Source: Paramecium tetraurelia
Lineage: Eukaryota; Ciliophora; Oligohymenophorea; Peniculida; Parameciidae
Length of the DNA stretch: 64,000 nucleotides
Reading direction: 5' to 3'
NCBI RefSeq assembly: GCF_000165425.1
Contig: NW_001799510.1
Coordinates: 529,459 to 593,458, forward strand
A program made the position numbers and the translations under genes. Positions 51,083 to 64,000 of this stretch are shown here, piece after piece; within the stretch, counting starts at the first letter, position 1, and each line of letters opens with the position of its first letter. The notes below the pieces were generated by a model that did not search any database, was not told the origin of the DNA, and was given only the letters and a program-made list of their open reading frames with translations.

Positions 51083-51348
51083 ATTTTTGAAAAAGATAAT
51101 TTAAAAAAATAATCTGTTAAAGTATTAACAGTTAATAAATTATCAATATAAACTTAGGAGTTTCTGCTAATCTCTATGAATTAGTTACCCATAATAAACT
51201 GTTTCGATATATTTATAGACTCTGTTTCAATCAATGACCTATATTAGAACTCAACTTAAGTTGTTATCTCATTTGGATTAACCTAGATCTTTAACTAAAA
51301 TCACTTTAAAATTTATAATTTGATATAATAAAAAATATATTTTATTTT

Positions 51349-52294
51349 TCACTTAGAGAAAAATTTCTTAATGGGATTCCAAATGGAAGTTTTTATTATT
51401 TTATTGTGAGGTTCTAGATGATCTAAAATATTTTTGTTATTTAGTTGAATTTTACAACAATGACAATATATTTTATCAGAGCACTTTTCACTATTACATA
51501 TTAATAAATTGCCTTCTATTTTACTTTTTAATGGGTTCACATTTAAACAAATAGGACAAGGAATAGCATTTTCAGGCAATTTATCTACTTCAACCCATTT
51601 TCCATTTAATTTTAGATTGCATTATCCATCAAAAGAATTCCCATTATAAAAATGACTAGCTGATTCACATTGTTTTAAGGGTTCTCCACATCTGAAACAG
51701 AAGTATTTTTTGGATTTACAAGTTTTCGATTTACATGTCATAAAATTACAACCTCCAGTCTTTTCTACAACTATGAGACAATGTGGGCAAATTTATTGCA
51801 TTTTAGATTGTTTAACTGTATCCAAAAATAGTATTCTAGTTTTAGATAGTTGGTTCAATCTTAATGCTTGCATACATTTTAAACCATCATGTTTCTTCAA
51901 CTTGCATTTTAAGCAATACTATAATTTGCAATTTGGACATACAAAAGTATCTCGTGATATTGATATTTAAGATACCTGCATCCTTCCATATTATAAAATT
52001 TGAATTACAATCGATATTAAAACAAGAAATCATTCTCTCATTCTGGTTTTATCCAAATATGACACCTTATTTTAAATATTGATCATATTGTGTTTAAAAG
52101 TCTTCAATAAATAAAGATGCCGTTTTTTCAGTTAATTTTCTTCTACATTCATCAAGAGGACAACTAAAATTATCAAGATTAAATTCTCCTTTATTAAAAA
52201 ACATTTTATTTAAACAAGACTTGCAATAAAGATGTCCGCATTCTATTTTCACAATATCTTCAGCTTAGGAGCAAATCTCACAATTTTAAATCAT
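51349..52294 (-). CDS. RBR (RING-IBR-RING) E3 ubiquitin ligase, 306 aa
   Basis: One 25-nt intron (51951-51975; unusual CACGAG 3' end) gives 307 codons. RING1: CEICSQAEDIVKIECGHLYC then CPLDECRRKL. IBR: CFNIDCNSNF ... CPNCKLQYCLKCKLKKHDG. RING2: CPHCLIVVEKTGGCNFMTC...YFCFRCG, where the GGC cysteine is the expected catalytic residue (parkin C431 position). An extra zinc-binding region follows (CPICLNVNPL...CHCCKIQL). RBR ligases use a RING/HECT-like thioester mechanism. There are no UBL or UBA domains; the protein starts almost at RING1. Confidence 0.85.
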
Positions 52295-52689
52295 TGTTTT
52301 TAAAATAATATTTACTTTCTAAGTATAATTCTATTATATATAAATATATTGTTAATGTTGTTTTATATAAAATAATTAAAGTGTAGTGAAATGATTTCTC
52401 TTGAAATTGTAATTGAGGAAAAATGATCATCTTGTAATTTAATTAATTTGCACTTCACAAGAACAATTTGCCATATATTTAAACAATTTTATCGAATTTT
52501 TGAATATCTTAAACTAAGTCAGATGATATCACTTAGTAAAGTATTTGATACCATTTATATATGTAATTTATTGAAACTAATTGAGAATTAGAATTGGAAT
52601 TAGAATAAGTAATGTAAACCCAACTCAAAAATTGTTGTTTATATTTGGTTTAAGAATGAACTAACTTCTAATATAATTGAAACATTTAA

Positions 52690-52887
52690 ATGTCATTCAA
52701 AATCCTATAGGATCCTCATGATCGAACATACAACTATTTATTTATGGAACTAATAAAACTCTAATAAATTTATGATTAATTGTCATTCCTGATGTATGAT
52801 ATTTTTACTAAATATATAAAAATGGTTAGGTCGAAGAGTTAAAGCTAAATCATAAAATAACAACATATTATCTTGAAATATAATTGA
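52690..52887 (+). CDS. Possible small protein, 65 aa
   Basis: Frame MSFKILQDPHDRTYNYLFME... to TGA 52885-52887 with three or four helical turns (LQQIYDQLSFLMYDIFTKYI). It lies alone in the 700-nt gap between the RBR and MYB genes. No family recognised, and a chance frame of this length is possible. The rest of 52295-52994 shows nothing. Confidence 0.3.
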
Positions 52888-52994
52888 TTCTTAGGTAGCA
52901 GTACTAGATGTTAAGCTATCTAGAGTAGATGGCCAAATAACTTCTGTAAAAGACTTAGCTTTTGTTATTTGAAATAATATTAAATATAATATTT

Positions 52995-54232
52995 ATGGAT
53001 CATTTCTAATCATTTGAAAACAATAATTTACCTGAGGGCAATCCAATAACATTAGAATAAAATAAAATTCAACTTGGATAATTAAGTAAATCTTCAAGAA
53101 GAGCATGGGCATAACAAGAAGATGAATAATTGAGACAAGCAATAAAATTACATGGCACTAATTGGTTAGTTGTTGCATCAGCTTTGACAAATAGAAATCC
53201 TTCTCAGTGTGCTCAAAGATGGAAAAGAATAAAACCAAATAACGTAAATTATAATATTACACCAGTTATTTAGTAAAAGACAATCATGGACGCAAAAAGA
53301 AGATAATCTATTGTTAACATTAGTAGAATTACATAACAAAAATTGGGTTTAAATTGCCAAAAAGATACCAAACAGAACAAGTAAACAAGTTAGAGAAAGA
53401 TTTATAAACAATTTAAATCCAGAAATCAATCAAGAACCATTCACAGATGCAGAAGACAAGATGATTATAGATGGCTTTAAGAGTTTTGGGTCTCAATGGT
53501 GTAAAATCTCCAAGCTGCTTCAAGGGAGACCGGTATCAAATTTCAATATTTAGGAAAATGTTATCAAAAATAGATTCTATTCTTATCTACGAAAGCAATA
53601 TTTGAAAATAGATAATCCATACTATGTAATTCCTAAGCAAAATTAAGATATCTCTCATTCAATCATTTCAAATTAAAGGTGCAAACAAAGCAAGAAAAAG
53701 AAGTCAAATAAAAAAGTATACATATATTATAAATATTTTTTAAGTTCTCACAATAAATAGAAAATATAGAGGACAACAATGAATAGAAGAGAATAAAAAA
53801 GTAATGTATTAATAAACACAATAACATATCCAAAAAATCTTATAAAAAAATTGATAAAAGGTTCTCTTAAGCGTCAAAAGTTGAACAATATTAAGAATAC
53901 AATAGTGATCATAAAAATTAGCGAATAACTAGAGGGTTTTTAAATGAATCCTTTGAAATTGTTAAAGAAGAAGAATAATAAGAAAACTATTATTATCATC
54001 CAATCCTGCATTAGGATAATTTTGAACAACTGCCAGCTAATTATTATTCAAGTTCTTGTACTTTAAATGCGGTACAACCTTATGAATAATATATTGCTAC
54101 CCACCTTAGTTTGGAACACCTTATATTCCACCATATGTTATGACTAATCCAATGATATAATATGGTGTTGCAAACTAAGATACATTACTATAAAGGTCTC
54201 AGTAAGCCTAAAAGAACCATTCAAATCAATGA
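52995..54232 (+). CDS. Three-repeat MYB transcription factor, with a 2-nt frame break near 54090
   Basis: Three SANT/MYB repeats: RRAWAQQEDEQLRQAIKLHG...NPSQCAQRW; RQSWTQKEDNLLLTLVELHN...SKQVRERF; and EPFTDAEDKMIIDGFKSFGSQWCKISKLL. Introns: 22 nt (GTAAAT...CACCAG), 21 nt (GTATCA...ATTTAG) and 29 nt in the basic linker. The C-terminal part is Q/N/Y-rich. Just before the end the frame must skip two bases in an ATATAT run (PYEQY to CYPPQFGTPYIPPYV). No intron explains this. The protein resembles c-Myb/MYB3R-type cell-cycle regulators by repeat number. Confidence 0.78.
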
Positions 54233-54993
54233 TCTTTAATAATAATTCAAATAATTATAATTAAATATTAATTTAATAAAAATGGTTAGGACATAACTCT
54301 TGGATTTTAATCTTTAATATTTTATATTTTAAATTCTAATAAAATTAATAACCAAAATTACGTTACTTTTATTCCTTATCTTATTCACAAATTTTTTTGT
54401 TAAAATTTTAGTTATTTAATTAAATTATCAAACCGTTTAAAACTCTTTATAACCTACAACTCCCCTTTCATTTAAATATAACATCTAGTGAGTCTCTCTA
54501 ATTTTCTTTCCTTAGATCTAACGATTTACCAGAAAAATCTTATACCTTTATTAGAAATAGATATTTGTCTTAATAAATGAGAATTCCATCCTTATCAATA
54601 TTAGCACTTTTAATTCATATATGCATAAGCATGTAAATCAGAGTATTTGAATATATTTATTTAGATGCTTATAATATAATTCTGAATTCATTTAATAACT
54701 TGATAGTTGCGTTGAGAGAGAAAGTCATAAAGTTTCAATAAAATTGCATTCATCAAATTATCGATTAAACCACTAGCAAACTTTTGAAATAAATAATTAA
54801 AAACTTTCTTAATTTGCTTGATGAAAATGAATGAGCCATTATTATATTTGTGACTGCTCTTAATTCATATAAAAGTGATATTAATTATTATTCACAACAT
54901 AATTTTAACACGAAATTAAGATTATTTATTATCTATAATTCAATGATTGTAAAATGATAAAATTATATTGAAAAAAAATAATTTATATATTTA
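54233..54993. other. Intergenic, A+T-rich
   Basis: 760 nt with only short frames on both strands, including a reverse piece (about 54690-54840) reading LLKLYDFLSQRNYQVIK, which looks LisH-like but could not be joined into a gene. Promoter of the following gene presumably lies at the right end. Confidence 0.4.
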
Positions 54994-56921
54994 ATGGATA
55001 ATTATATAAATAATATTAATTACCAAAAGTAAATAGTAGAGCATAATTTGTCTACAAACTTACTTCATTCGTTGAATAATAGTGAGCAATAGAATTCATA
55101 TGATACAGAATCAAATGCTATGCTTTTTCAATATTAAGAAGATATTTTAAAAATTGAATATGCTTAAAGTTAATTTAATATAACAAAGTTTGAATTCAGA
55201 TTAAATTATGAAAAATATGAAATTGGGCAAATCTAGTTATTTAGCAATAATAAAGAGATAAAATAGAACTAATTTCAACAAGAAGATTTTAAGTTTAAAT
55301 TCAAAAACCGCACTTTAATCATTGGAATTATGGAAAATGATCTAATATATGATGTATATTTAGGCAATTGCACCTTTCCTAACATTTCATTATATAGGCT
55401 TACAGAAACCTAATAATCAAGTAAAATTTCCTTTGTTTAAAAATCAACAAGAATTGAATATTAGCAGATCGAAATTCATCCATCTATTTAGAATATGTTA
55501 ATTACATTATCTATGCAATCAACTGGGCAATAATTTTCAATATACTAATTACAAGATAGCTCAATTTTGAATCTGTTCTCTCTTAAATCAGAGAACATTA
55601 TTCTTTGTGAGGCAATCAATTTCAACATTGATTATTTTAACCATAGCAATATATATTTTACAAACATTTTTGGCCATCTCTTTTAAATTAACTTTACCGA
55701 AATACTTGAATCAAAATAAAGATAGGACTCTGCAATTATTAATTAATAATATCTATATAAGAAACTTCATATTTTTCATTATAAAAATCTATAGTTCCAA
55801 GTGTACACTTAAACAATTAATGAAAAAAAGGGTGGAGATTGTATATATTTTTAAAAGTTGCCAACAAATGAAGATATTTTTTTATTTTTTTTTTAAACAC
55901 AAGAAGTGATAGAATTAGTGTTAATTAGATTCAATTTAAGCAAAACTATTACTTTATTCAATAAATAAATAACAGCTATTTAGGAATTAGATGAGAAACT
56001 GTAAAAATGCAAAGAGAAATCCTAAATTAGTGATCTTGATGTTTATACATTACAGCATTAAAAAAGTCTACAAAGATAGTTGATTGTTCCAATCTAAAAA
56101 TACCTTCAAAATCAAATAGAGATTGACTATTTGTATTTCTATTGCAAATAAATTCTAATACAAATTAAAATAACTGAGGAGATCAGCGTTAGGACAATGT
56201 CTTTTGATGATAAAGATGTTGATTTAGACTCGGTAGTATTTTCTATCAATCAAGCTATTCCTTTGGACTTTTGCTATTTTCATTTTCTTATCTTGAAGAT
56301 TAATATTGAAGATTATAGTAAATCTGATTTCTCTAATAAATAAAGCCAATATATTTTATTTAAATATTAGACTCTAGAGGAACCCTTGCTTTATGAAAGA
56401 ACTATGGAGAATAGATATCAATATGATACATATAAGAAGAACAAAAGGATAGTTTAATATTTAAGGGAGATGATAGAGAAATGTATTGAATTATATTATG
56501 TATAGATAAATAAGAGATTGCTTAAATAAAAAGTGTTGAAAAGTTGAATGCCATCGAAGGAGAAATCTACACATAAGTTTCTAAGGAATTACTACCAATA
56601 GAGGAAGTGCTTGGTGGAAAAAGGGTTATAGGAAGTAAGAAAAAAACTAATGAACTTATCTTTCAAATATATCAAAACAATAATGAAATTATTCGAATAT
56701 TAAATAAATTTGATTTTTAGGCTAATGTAAGAAAATTTGAATTGAGTTAAATTAAAATAACTCTATTGTTTGATTAGTATTAGATTCAGTAGAATTAATA
56801 TAAAAAAATAAAAGAACAAAATGAATAAAGAAAAAACAGAGATGAAGCCAATTTGAGGAAATAAATTATAAACAAAATATTATCTTTACAATACTAATAA
56901 AATTAAGATAGTTTTAATTGA
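54994..56921 (+). CDS. Hypothetical protein, 634 aa
   Basis: One 23-nt intron (56483-56505) gives 635 codons. It starts MDNYINNINYQKQIVEHNL. The first 300 residues look beta-rich (RTLIIGIMENDLIYDVYLGN, IIFCEAINFNIDYFNHSN type strands). The later part is helical with a charged coiled-coil C-terminus (KKIKEQNEQRKNRDEANLRK). No signal peptide or membrane segment. Family not recognised. It converges on the aspartic protease with 74 nt between stops. Confidence 0.55.
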
Positions 56922-56995
56922 TTAAATAATTAAATTTGTTTTAAAAACTTATTAATTCTAAATTACAATAAATTTAATTTTATGGAATTCCTAGT

Positions 56996-58308
<1,313 letters not shown>

Positions 58309-58356
58309 TTGAAATAACGATTTTGGTAAATTAATAAATCATAAATAAATTAACTC

Positions 58357-59516
58357 ATGAAAGCTTTAATTCTTGTGGGAGGATATGGAACTAGATTGAG
58401 ACCTCTTACATTTAAATGTCCTAAACCTCTTGTTGAATTTGCAAATAAACCAATTCTCATGCATCAAATTGAAGCATTAGTACATCTATCATAAATCTTT
58501 AGGTAAAAGTTGGAGTGCAGGAAATTATTTTAGCCATCAATTATCAACCTGACACCATGAAAGAATAAATCAATAAATTATAAGATCTCTATAAAGTCAA
58601 AATCATCTGCTCTTAAGAAACTGAACCTTTGGGAACAGCTGGTCCTATTAGACTTGCCAAGGATCATATTATCAAGGATAATCCTGATGGTTTGTTCTTT
58701 GTTCTTAACAGTGACATTATCTGCGAATTTCCACTTGATAAATTGTTGCAATTCCACAAATAGCATAATCATGAAGGGTTTAAAATATTTATATTTATAG
58801 AACCATATTCGTCAATGAAGTCGATGACCCATCAAAATATGGAGTCATCTTGGCTGATGAAACCGGCAGAATCAAGGATTTCATTGAGAAACCCTAAGAA
58901 TTCATTAGTAACAAGATCAATTCCGGACTCTATCTATTTAATGTGAGCATGATTGATAGGATTCCTGTAATACTTATCGCTATATCATTAGTTAAAACCA
59001 ACCTCTATAGAAAGAGAAATCTTCCCAATTATGGCTAAGGAAGGACAACTATATCAATATATTCTACCAGGATTTTGGAAGGATGTTGGATAACCCAAAG
59101 ATTACTTGGCAGGCACCGTTCTCATCTTGGAAAGCTATAGAACACACACACCAGATGTCTTGGCAAAGGGTAACAACATTGTAGGAAATGTTTTGATTGA
59201 TGCTTCAGCCTAAATTGATCCTAATGCTGTTATCGGACCTAATGTAATTATTGGACCAGATTGCAAAGTTAAAGAAGGAGTCAGATTGAAGAATTGTGTT
59301 CTTTTAAAGGGAGTAGTAATCAATGCAAATAGTTGGATCAATGAATCCATTATTGGATGGTCATCAACTGTGGGTAAATGGGTCAGAATTGAAGGCGTTT
59401 CTGTATGTGGTGAAGATGTCTAGGTAAAAGATGAAGTCTATATTAATTAAAGTTTTATCTTACCACATAGAGGTATTACAAGTAACATCTATAACAAAAA
59501 TACAGTTATAATGTGA
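58357..59516 (+). CDS. GMPPB: GDP-mannose pyrophosphorylase (mannose-1-phosphate guanylyltransferase)
   Basis: 362 aa, introns 58480-58502, 58778-58800 and 58967-58991. Nucleotidyltransferase start [20 protein letters not shown] with the GGxGTRLRP loop. Then come [46 protein letters not shown] and GFWKDVGQPKDY. The C-terminal left-handed beta-helix has hexapeptide repeats ([20 protein letters not shown]). It makes GDP-mannose from mannose-1-phosphate and GTP for N-glycans and GPI anchors. Length and motifs match GMPPB/Psa1 closely. Confidence 0.95.
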
Positions 59517-59629
59517 AATATTATATTCAAAAATATATTAATATATATTTAATGGAATATTGTATATTTATATAAGATTCTCTACATCTCTACAAACCAT
59601 TTTATTAATAATGTATATTTATATCTAAC

Positions 59630-61010
59630 TCAGATGAGAACAATTCCTATCTCTTCTGGTTGAAGCATGTTGCTTTCTAATTTCCAATTGTATAGATAAT
59701 AACTTAATTCTCCATTTCCTTATTTAAATAATAATTCCTATAAGATTTATATTAAATATACCTTTAAAAATTTTTAATTGTCCATTATATCTAACGCATT
59801 AAAGACATCGTATCCTTCATTCTTTGCTAAAATCAATGCATCCTACATTAACTGAACAAGAGGTGTTTAAGTTGCAACATTATAATAGGAATATGCCGCC
59901 TTAAAGAATTTATTTATAAATTACTTTCACGTGGGTATGCTGAGGTCTTTGTAGCACTGAACTTGGTAAATTAAAATATGACAAGAAATCCGTAATGAGG
60001 CCTTATTCATTTTCTACAACATAGGTAGTAATCACATCCTTTCTAGGTAAGAACCAATGGTTGACTTTTTCTTCGGTGTATTCAAAATATAACTTAAAAT
60101 TTCTAAATAAATAGAATTCTTTTACTTTAAATATTCATTTAATAACTTTGTAATCTAAGCCACATCATTCTATTTCATTGGTCTAAGTCCTGGAGTCTTT
60201 GGTTCTTCAGGTAATTTATAATATTTTTGTTCTCTTGCCATGGTCCATCTGGCTGATAAGTATGAAAATCCAGCTTCAACCAACTTCCTTGGATTCAAAC
60301 TTCTATGGTAATATGAAGCCTAAGAAATTGGAGTTGGGAGGACTGTTCCTGCTGTGTATACGGCTTACCACATATTTTAGGTGTGCACTCTTCTGGTTAT
60401 TTCTTTTATTAAAACAGGAGTTAATCTATTCATCCTTAGATTTTTATGGACACATAAAAAATTAATGTTTGTCATTTTCACCTTATTTTACTCGTTTTCA
60501 ATATTGAGTGTTACTGGAATGCCTGAGATGAATGCAACTATTTACTAATTATTTATCACTGCAACCACCCAATTATCCTATTATCCAGGAGGTAATAATG
60601 CCCACCTTAAAGTTTCAATTGAATAATCAAATCTAAACATATTATCATCATCCTCAACATAATTCTAATTCAAAAAAGTGTAAACCTAACTAATTGATAT
60701 TTCATACTAATTGAGCTTATTCATCATTTTTTAAATCAACATTAAACCATTCAAAATTATTAATTAACATATATGGATCCTATCTGACTTCAGCCAATAC
60801 TCCCTTTTAAATGGGACCAGGCTCTAATTTATCCAACTAATTGATATTGGGCATAGGCTAAGATGACCAAAATAGATGAGGTTTGTTTAATTAGTCAATT
60901 AATGATTAGCTATATTGAACAATTTTTTTGGTGACAATTTATTATAATTATTCATTTTAGATTTCCTTTTATTCATCATCGTTTAATTCCTATTTCTCTT
61001 TTTGTTGCAT
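59630..61010 (-). CDS. NMT: Glycylpeptide N-tetradecanoyltransferase (N-myristoyltransferase)
   Basis: 428 aa over five exons; introns 60686-60707, 60103-60125, 59900-59924 and 59738-59761. Conserved stretches: [59 protein letters not shown] (acyl-CoA binding), [42 protein letters not shown], and the end [12 protein letters not shown]...GIVLI. It transfers myristate to N-terminal glycine. The window also encodes three proteins starting MGxC, plausible substrates. Confidence 0.95.
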
Positions 61011-61804
61011 ATTGTAATAAAAATTAAATTTAATCCTACAAAGAATTTTTATGATTAAATTGAATTTAATTAATTATTTAAAACTAATAGCACCTTTAAG
61101 ATTTCTATAATTAATGTATATCTCTAAATTCAACATTATTATGATCAGATAAAATATTACACGGTTAAAATTCCTATTTCAACTGATATCGTTTAAGACC
61201 AACAAAAAGTAATAAATAAGATAAGTGGTTTGCTAGATAATCATTGGAACTAGAAGTTTTTCAGAAATCTACTAAGTTTTCCATTAAAATTAGGGGCTTT
61301 TAATATTCTTTTATTCCTATCAGTAATTATAAAAATTTATTACATATTCTCATAAATTGAACTCAACACTTTTTTCATCGGTTTTCTTTCTTATATTCAA
61401 TATAACACATAATTTATTATAATATTGGTCAAGCTTCTATTTCTTTATTGATGGCCACCATTTATTGAAACTATCAAAATGGAATTGAATTAAATTTTGA
61501 TTTAGGGCGAAGATAAGAATAAATGAAATAGTGAGTTTAAGGAGATAAAAATTAAAATCAACTTTTGAAGTTCTTAGCAGAACTTTATGAATGTACTAAT
61601 TTTTGATTATAATATAGTTTAAGTTGGTATTAATTTATTGGTGGTTAAATACTGCATCAATTATTTATTAATTTTATATAGCGAAAAAAAATATATTGTA
61701 ATGTAGAAGAATCTTTATAAAAAATTAAATAATGGTTTTGGGTATTTAAAGGCCGATTAATTTGTGCAAGAAATATATAATATTAAAACTATTTATCAAA
61801 TCTA
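61011..61804. other. Intergenic or unassigned
   Basis: About 800 nt between divergent starts. One forward frame (about 61015-61435) lacks TGA and reads plausibly in part (YYTVKIPISTDIVQDQQKVI, then a hydrophobic stretch), but it has no in-frame ATG near its start and ends at TGA. It could be an exon of an unrecognised gene; no gene is called. Confidence 0.35.
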
Positions 61805-64000
61805 ATGAGCAAATCAATAAATATGAGTAAAACATCATATCAGTTTGAAAGTTCTTAGTAAAACTATTAATCCTAAAACAATCAAGGGAAAATTGAGGTA
61901 AAATTTAATGATTATATTTTTAAAGGAGGGTTTCTAGTAAATGGAAGGTTATTTTCACAGCGAAGGAGGGAAAATTTAAACTTAGTAACATTAAAGCAGT
62001 GGTGGAGAGATTAAGTAAAAAGTAAAAATAGTCATTAAAGTCAGTTCATAAATTCGAGTAAAAATGACCACGAAACAATACAATTCGGTTCCTCTCAAGA
62101 ACAAAATAGCTAATCCGCTCTAATAAATGGAAAGGTATTACCATATTCATATTTAGATTTCATCAATGAAACAACAACATGTAAATGAAGATCATGGATG
62201 GAGTGATGGGGGAATGCAAGTCCAAAGTAAGTTTGAATCAAATCCACAAACATCTTCTGTAATATATATCCTAATAATAGAGCACCTAATAGACAAGTTA
62301 TTAAACTCAAACTATAGTAACAAAAACAATTACAACATCGTCACATCAAATATCCAAGTCAAATGATTAAGAATAAGTATAAACAGTACAATATATTTAG
62401 TTCGAAAATGCTGGATTTGAATTGATGAGTGGCCAAGGCAATCTTGAAGGAGAAGCTAATGGGATTGTGTCAGAAGTAAATATATATGATTAACTATTTA
62501 GTCATTGTATAAATATGGCGGGTACAACCTCAAAGCAGATCATGCTTAACTTGGGGGAGAGTTAAAGCTTAATAAATATAATTTTTCAGATGCGTCTTTA
62601 AAGGTTAGTATAAAATAATTAATATTAGGATAAATAATTTAAGAGTTCAGCAGGCAAAATTTAAATGGCATGCGATGTTGCTATGGCTGCTGCTCTAAGA
62701 AAATAAGAAGAATAAGCATCTACAGGTGGAGCTATAGCTAATTGGGAATTATAAATGAACTCCATGGCAGAATTAAAGGCCTAATATTAAATATCAGCTA
62801 AAGTTGCAATATCATAGCGATCTCATCTTTTGTATGGCTATGGCTTTCATGGAAAAGATGGCAAACCACAACAATGTGAGGAAGGAGATTAGGAGAAAAA
62901 GAAAGAGCCTTTGAATATGGCTGTTTGTGATGCTGAATGCATTGAAAAACCTAAGAATAAACTAGAAGAATTAGCAAGTGCTCCATAGGATCCAGAAGAG
63001 TTTACTAAAAGCAAATATGTACCCATTATTCAATCACCTGACACATATTTTAAACCCAGGAGTGAAGATTTTATAAGAATAATCCCAAAAAGTCAATAAT
63101 AAATTGTCTATCCAGTTAATTCAGTTAGAAGCATCATTAAACCACAATTTGTAACTTGCGAATAAGTTCAAGTATTTTTTAATTCAAATATAGGTTGCTA
63201 AATAATCAATTCGAACTAAATGTTCAAGTGTTAGATAGCCTGTCATCATCTAAGAAGAGACTGCACCTACAATTCTACAAAGAACATATGGGGCTCCAAA
63301 TTCAGTAAGACATTAAGAATCCTTTTTTACAGTCTAATCTGTATAATAATAGTTGGTGGCAGTCCAACCTTAGGTTATCCAGTAATAAGCTATTATCTAA
63401 GTTCAACCTTAACCTATTATTTAATAATAAGTGGTTTAAGTCTAAGAAATACAACCATTATAATAAGTTATTATGGTCCAACCAACTCAAAATGCTGAAA
63501 CATATTCATAATAGCATATTCAAATCTAATAACCTCATTTAATTGGTCAAACTGTATAATTAATTGGCCAATAAACTTAATTTGTAAACACTTAAGCAGT
63601 CTAAATGACAACTTAATAACATTAATTAGTGGTTGCTTAACCCTAATAAGTAGTATCTGTTGCGCAACAAGGAGTTTTAAGATAAGGCATATAATAAGAG
63701 ATCATTCCTTAAGTGGCTGTACAATAATAATAAATAGTTTCACACACACAATTAATTTAACAAGATGCTACATCACCAATCAGATAAACCTAAATTATTT
63801 AGTAGCCATAAGTAGTCTTGCAACCATCATCATAATAATAAATAATGTTGGTCTCAACCTAGCCCTTAGTCTAATAATAAACTGCTTAAATACAATAATC
63901 TGTTTATTAAATATAGCCCTAATAGACTATTTAATAAATCTAATCATTTCAATAAGTAAATTATAATTATACGAAACTCTAGGTAACTTCACCTTTGAGG
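61805..64000 (+). CDS. Large Q-rich protein, 5' part (runs off the window)
   Basis: Starts MSKSINMSKTSYQFESSQQN. Introns 61898-61925, 62259-62280, 62476-62501, 62604-62628 and 63172-63193 keep one frame to the window end. A central block looks folded or helical (GKIQMACDVAMAAALRKQEE; ANWELQMNSMAELKAQ). A linker with KYVPIIQSPDTYFKP and VRSIIKPQFVTCEQ follows. From about 63300 the protein is a Q/V/I/P-rich repeat-like tail (QQQAIIQVQPQPIIQQQ, VQMTTQQHQLVVAQPQQ). It may be a cortical or epiplasm-type structural protein by composition, but no motif is diagnostic. The C-terminus is missing. Confidence 0.65.

Noticed and set aside
49699-51112. Several frames on the plus strand and a basic reverse frame
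   Set aside because: They are out-of-phase readings of the Q/N-rich reverse gene, which alone gives a single 452-aa frame without TGA.
62110-62366. Short frames on both strands near 62.2 kb
   Set aside because: They are explained by exons and an intron of the Q-rich gene starting at 61805.

Overview
The window reads as ciliate macronuclear DNA, most like Paramecium. Long reading frames appear only when TAA and TAG are read as glutamine and TGA is the sole stop. Coding density is very high, A+T is high, and the introns are tiny (about 20-36 nt, mostly GTA...TAG). With this code and these introns, most loci resolve to full-length proteins. All CDS coordinates below run from start codon to stop codon and include introns. 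Where splicing was solved, total length minus introns is divisible by three.

Layout. 1-11.6 kb: the end of a MORN protein, a PCID2-like gene (-), UTP6 (+), several small unknown genes, an RGG/Q-rich RNA-binding protein, a RING-CH/FHA protein and ZC3H15/DFRP1 (-). 12-26 kb: a 1144-aa fusion of a degenerate glutamine-amidotransferase fold with cyclic-nucleotide-binding domains (-), an unknown coiled protein (-), a BTB-like/WD40 protein, a Rab GTPase, a histidine-rich one-TM protein, proteasome PSMB2 (-), an AGC kinase, DPH1 and an IQ protein. 28-41 kb: a small RING protein, a multipass membrane protein, an atypical E2F (-), a GBP-like GTPase, YIPF6, a second RING-CH/FHA protein, an IQ protein and calcineurin A. 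40-52 kb: two large unknown genes, a phospho-site-rich protein, DP, an Aurora-like kinase (-), TMEM33 with polyglutamine, a pectinacetylesterase/Notum-like protein, a Q/N-rich prion-like protein (-) and an RBR E3 ligase (-). 53-64 kb: a three-repeat MYB, an unknown 634-aa gene, an aspartic protease (-), GDP-mannose pyrophosphorylase, N-myristoyltransferase (-) and the start of a Q-rich protein that runs off the end.

This is a mixed housekeeping, signalling and cell-cycle neighbourhood with no operon logic. Divergent neighbours are packed as close as 14-16 nt between start codons. Points worth following are the amidotransferase-like/cNMP fusion, an atypical E2F together with DP, two paralogous MG-C N-terminus RING-CH/FHA proteins in a window that also encodes N-myristoyltransferase, a Notum-like protein lacking the expected histidine, and several genes with single unexplained frame breaks. 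No rRNA, tRNA, CRISPR array or transposon was found.
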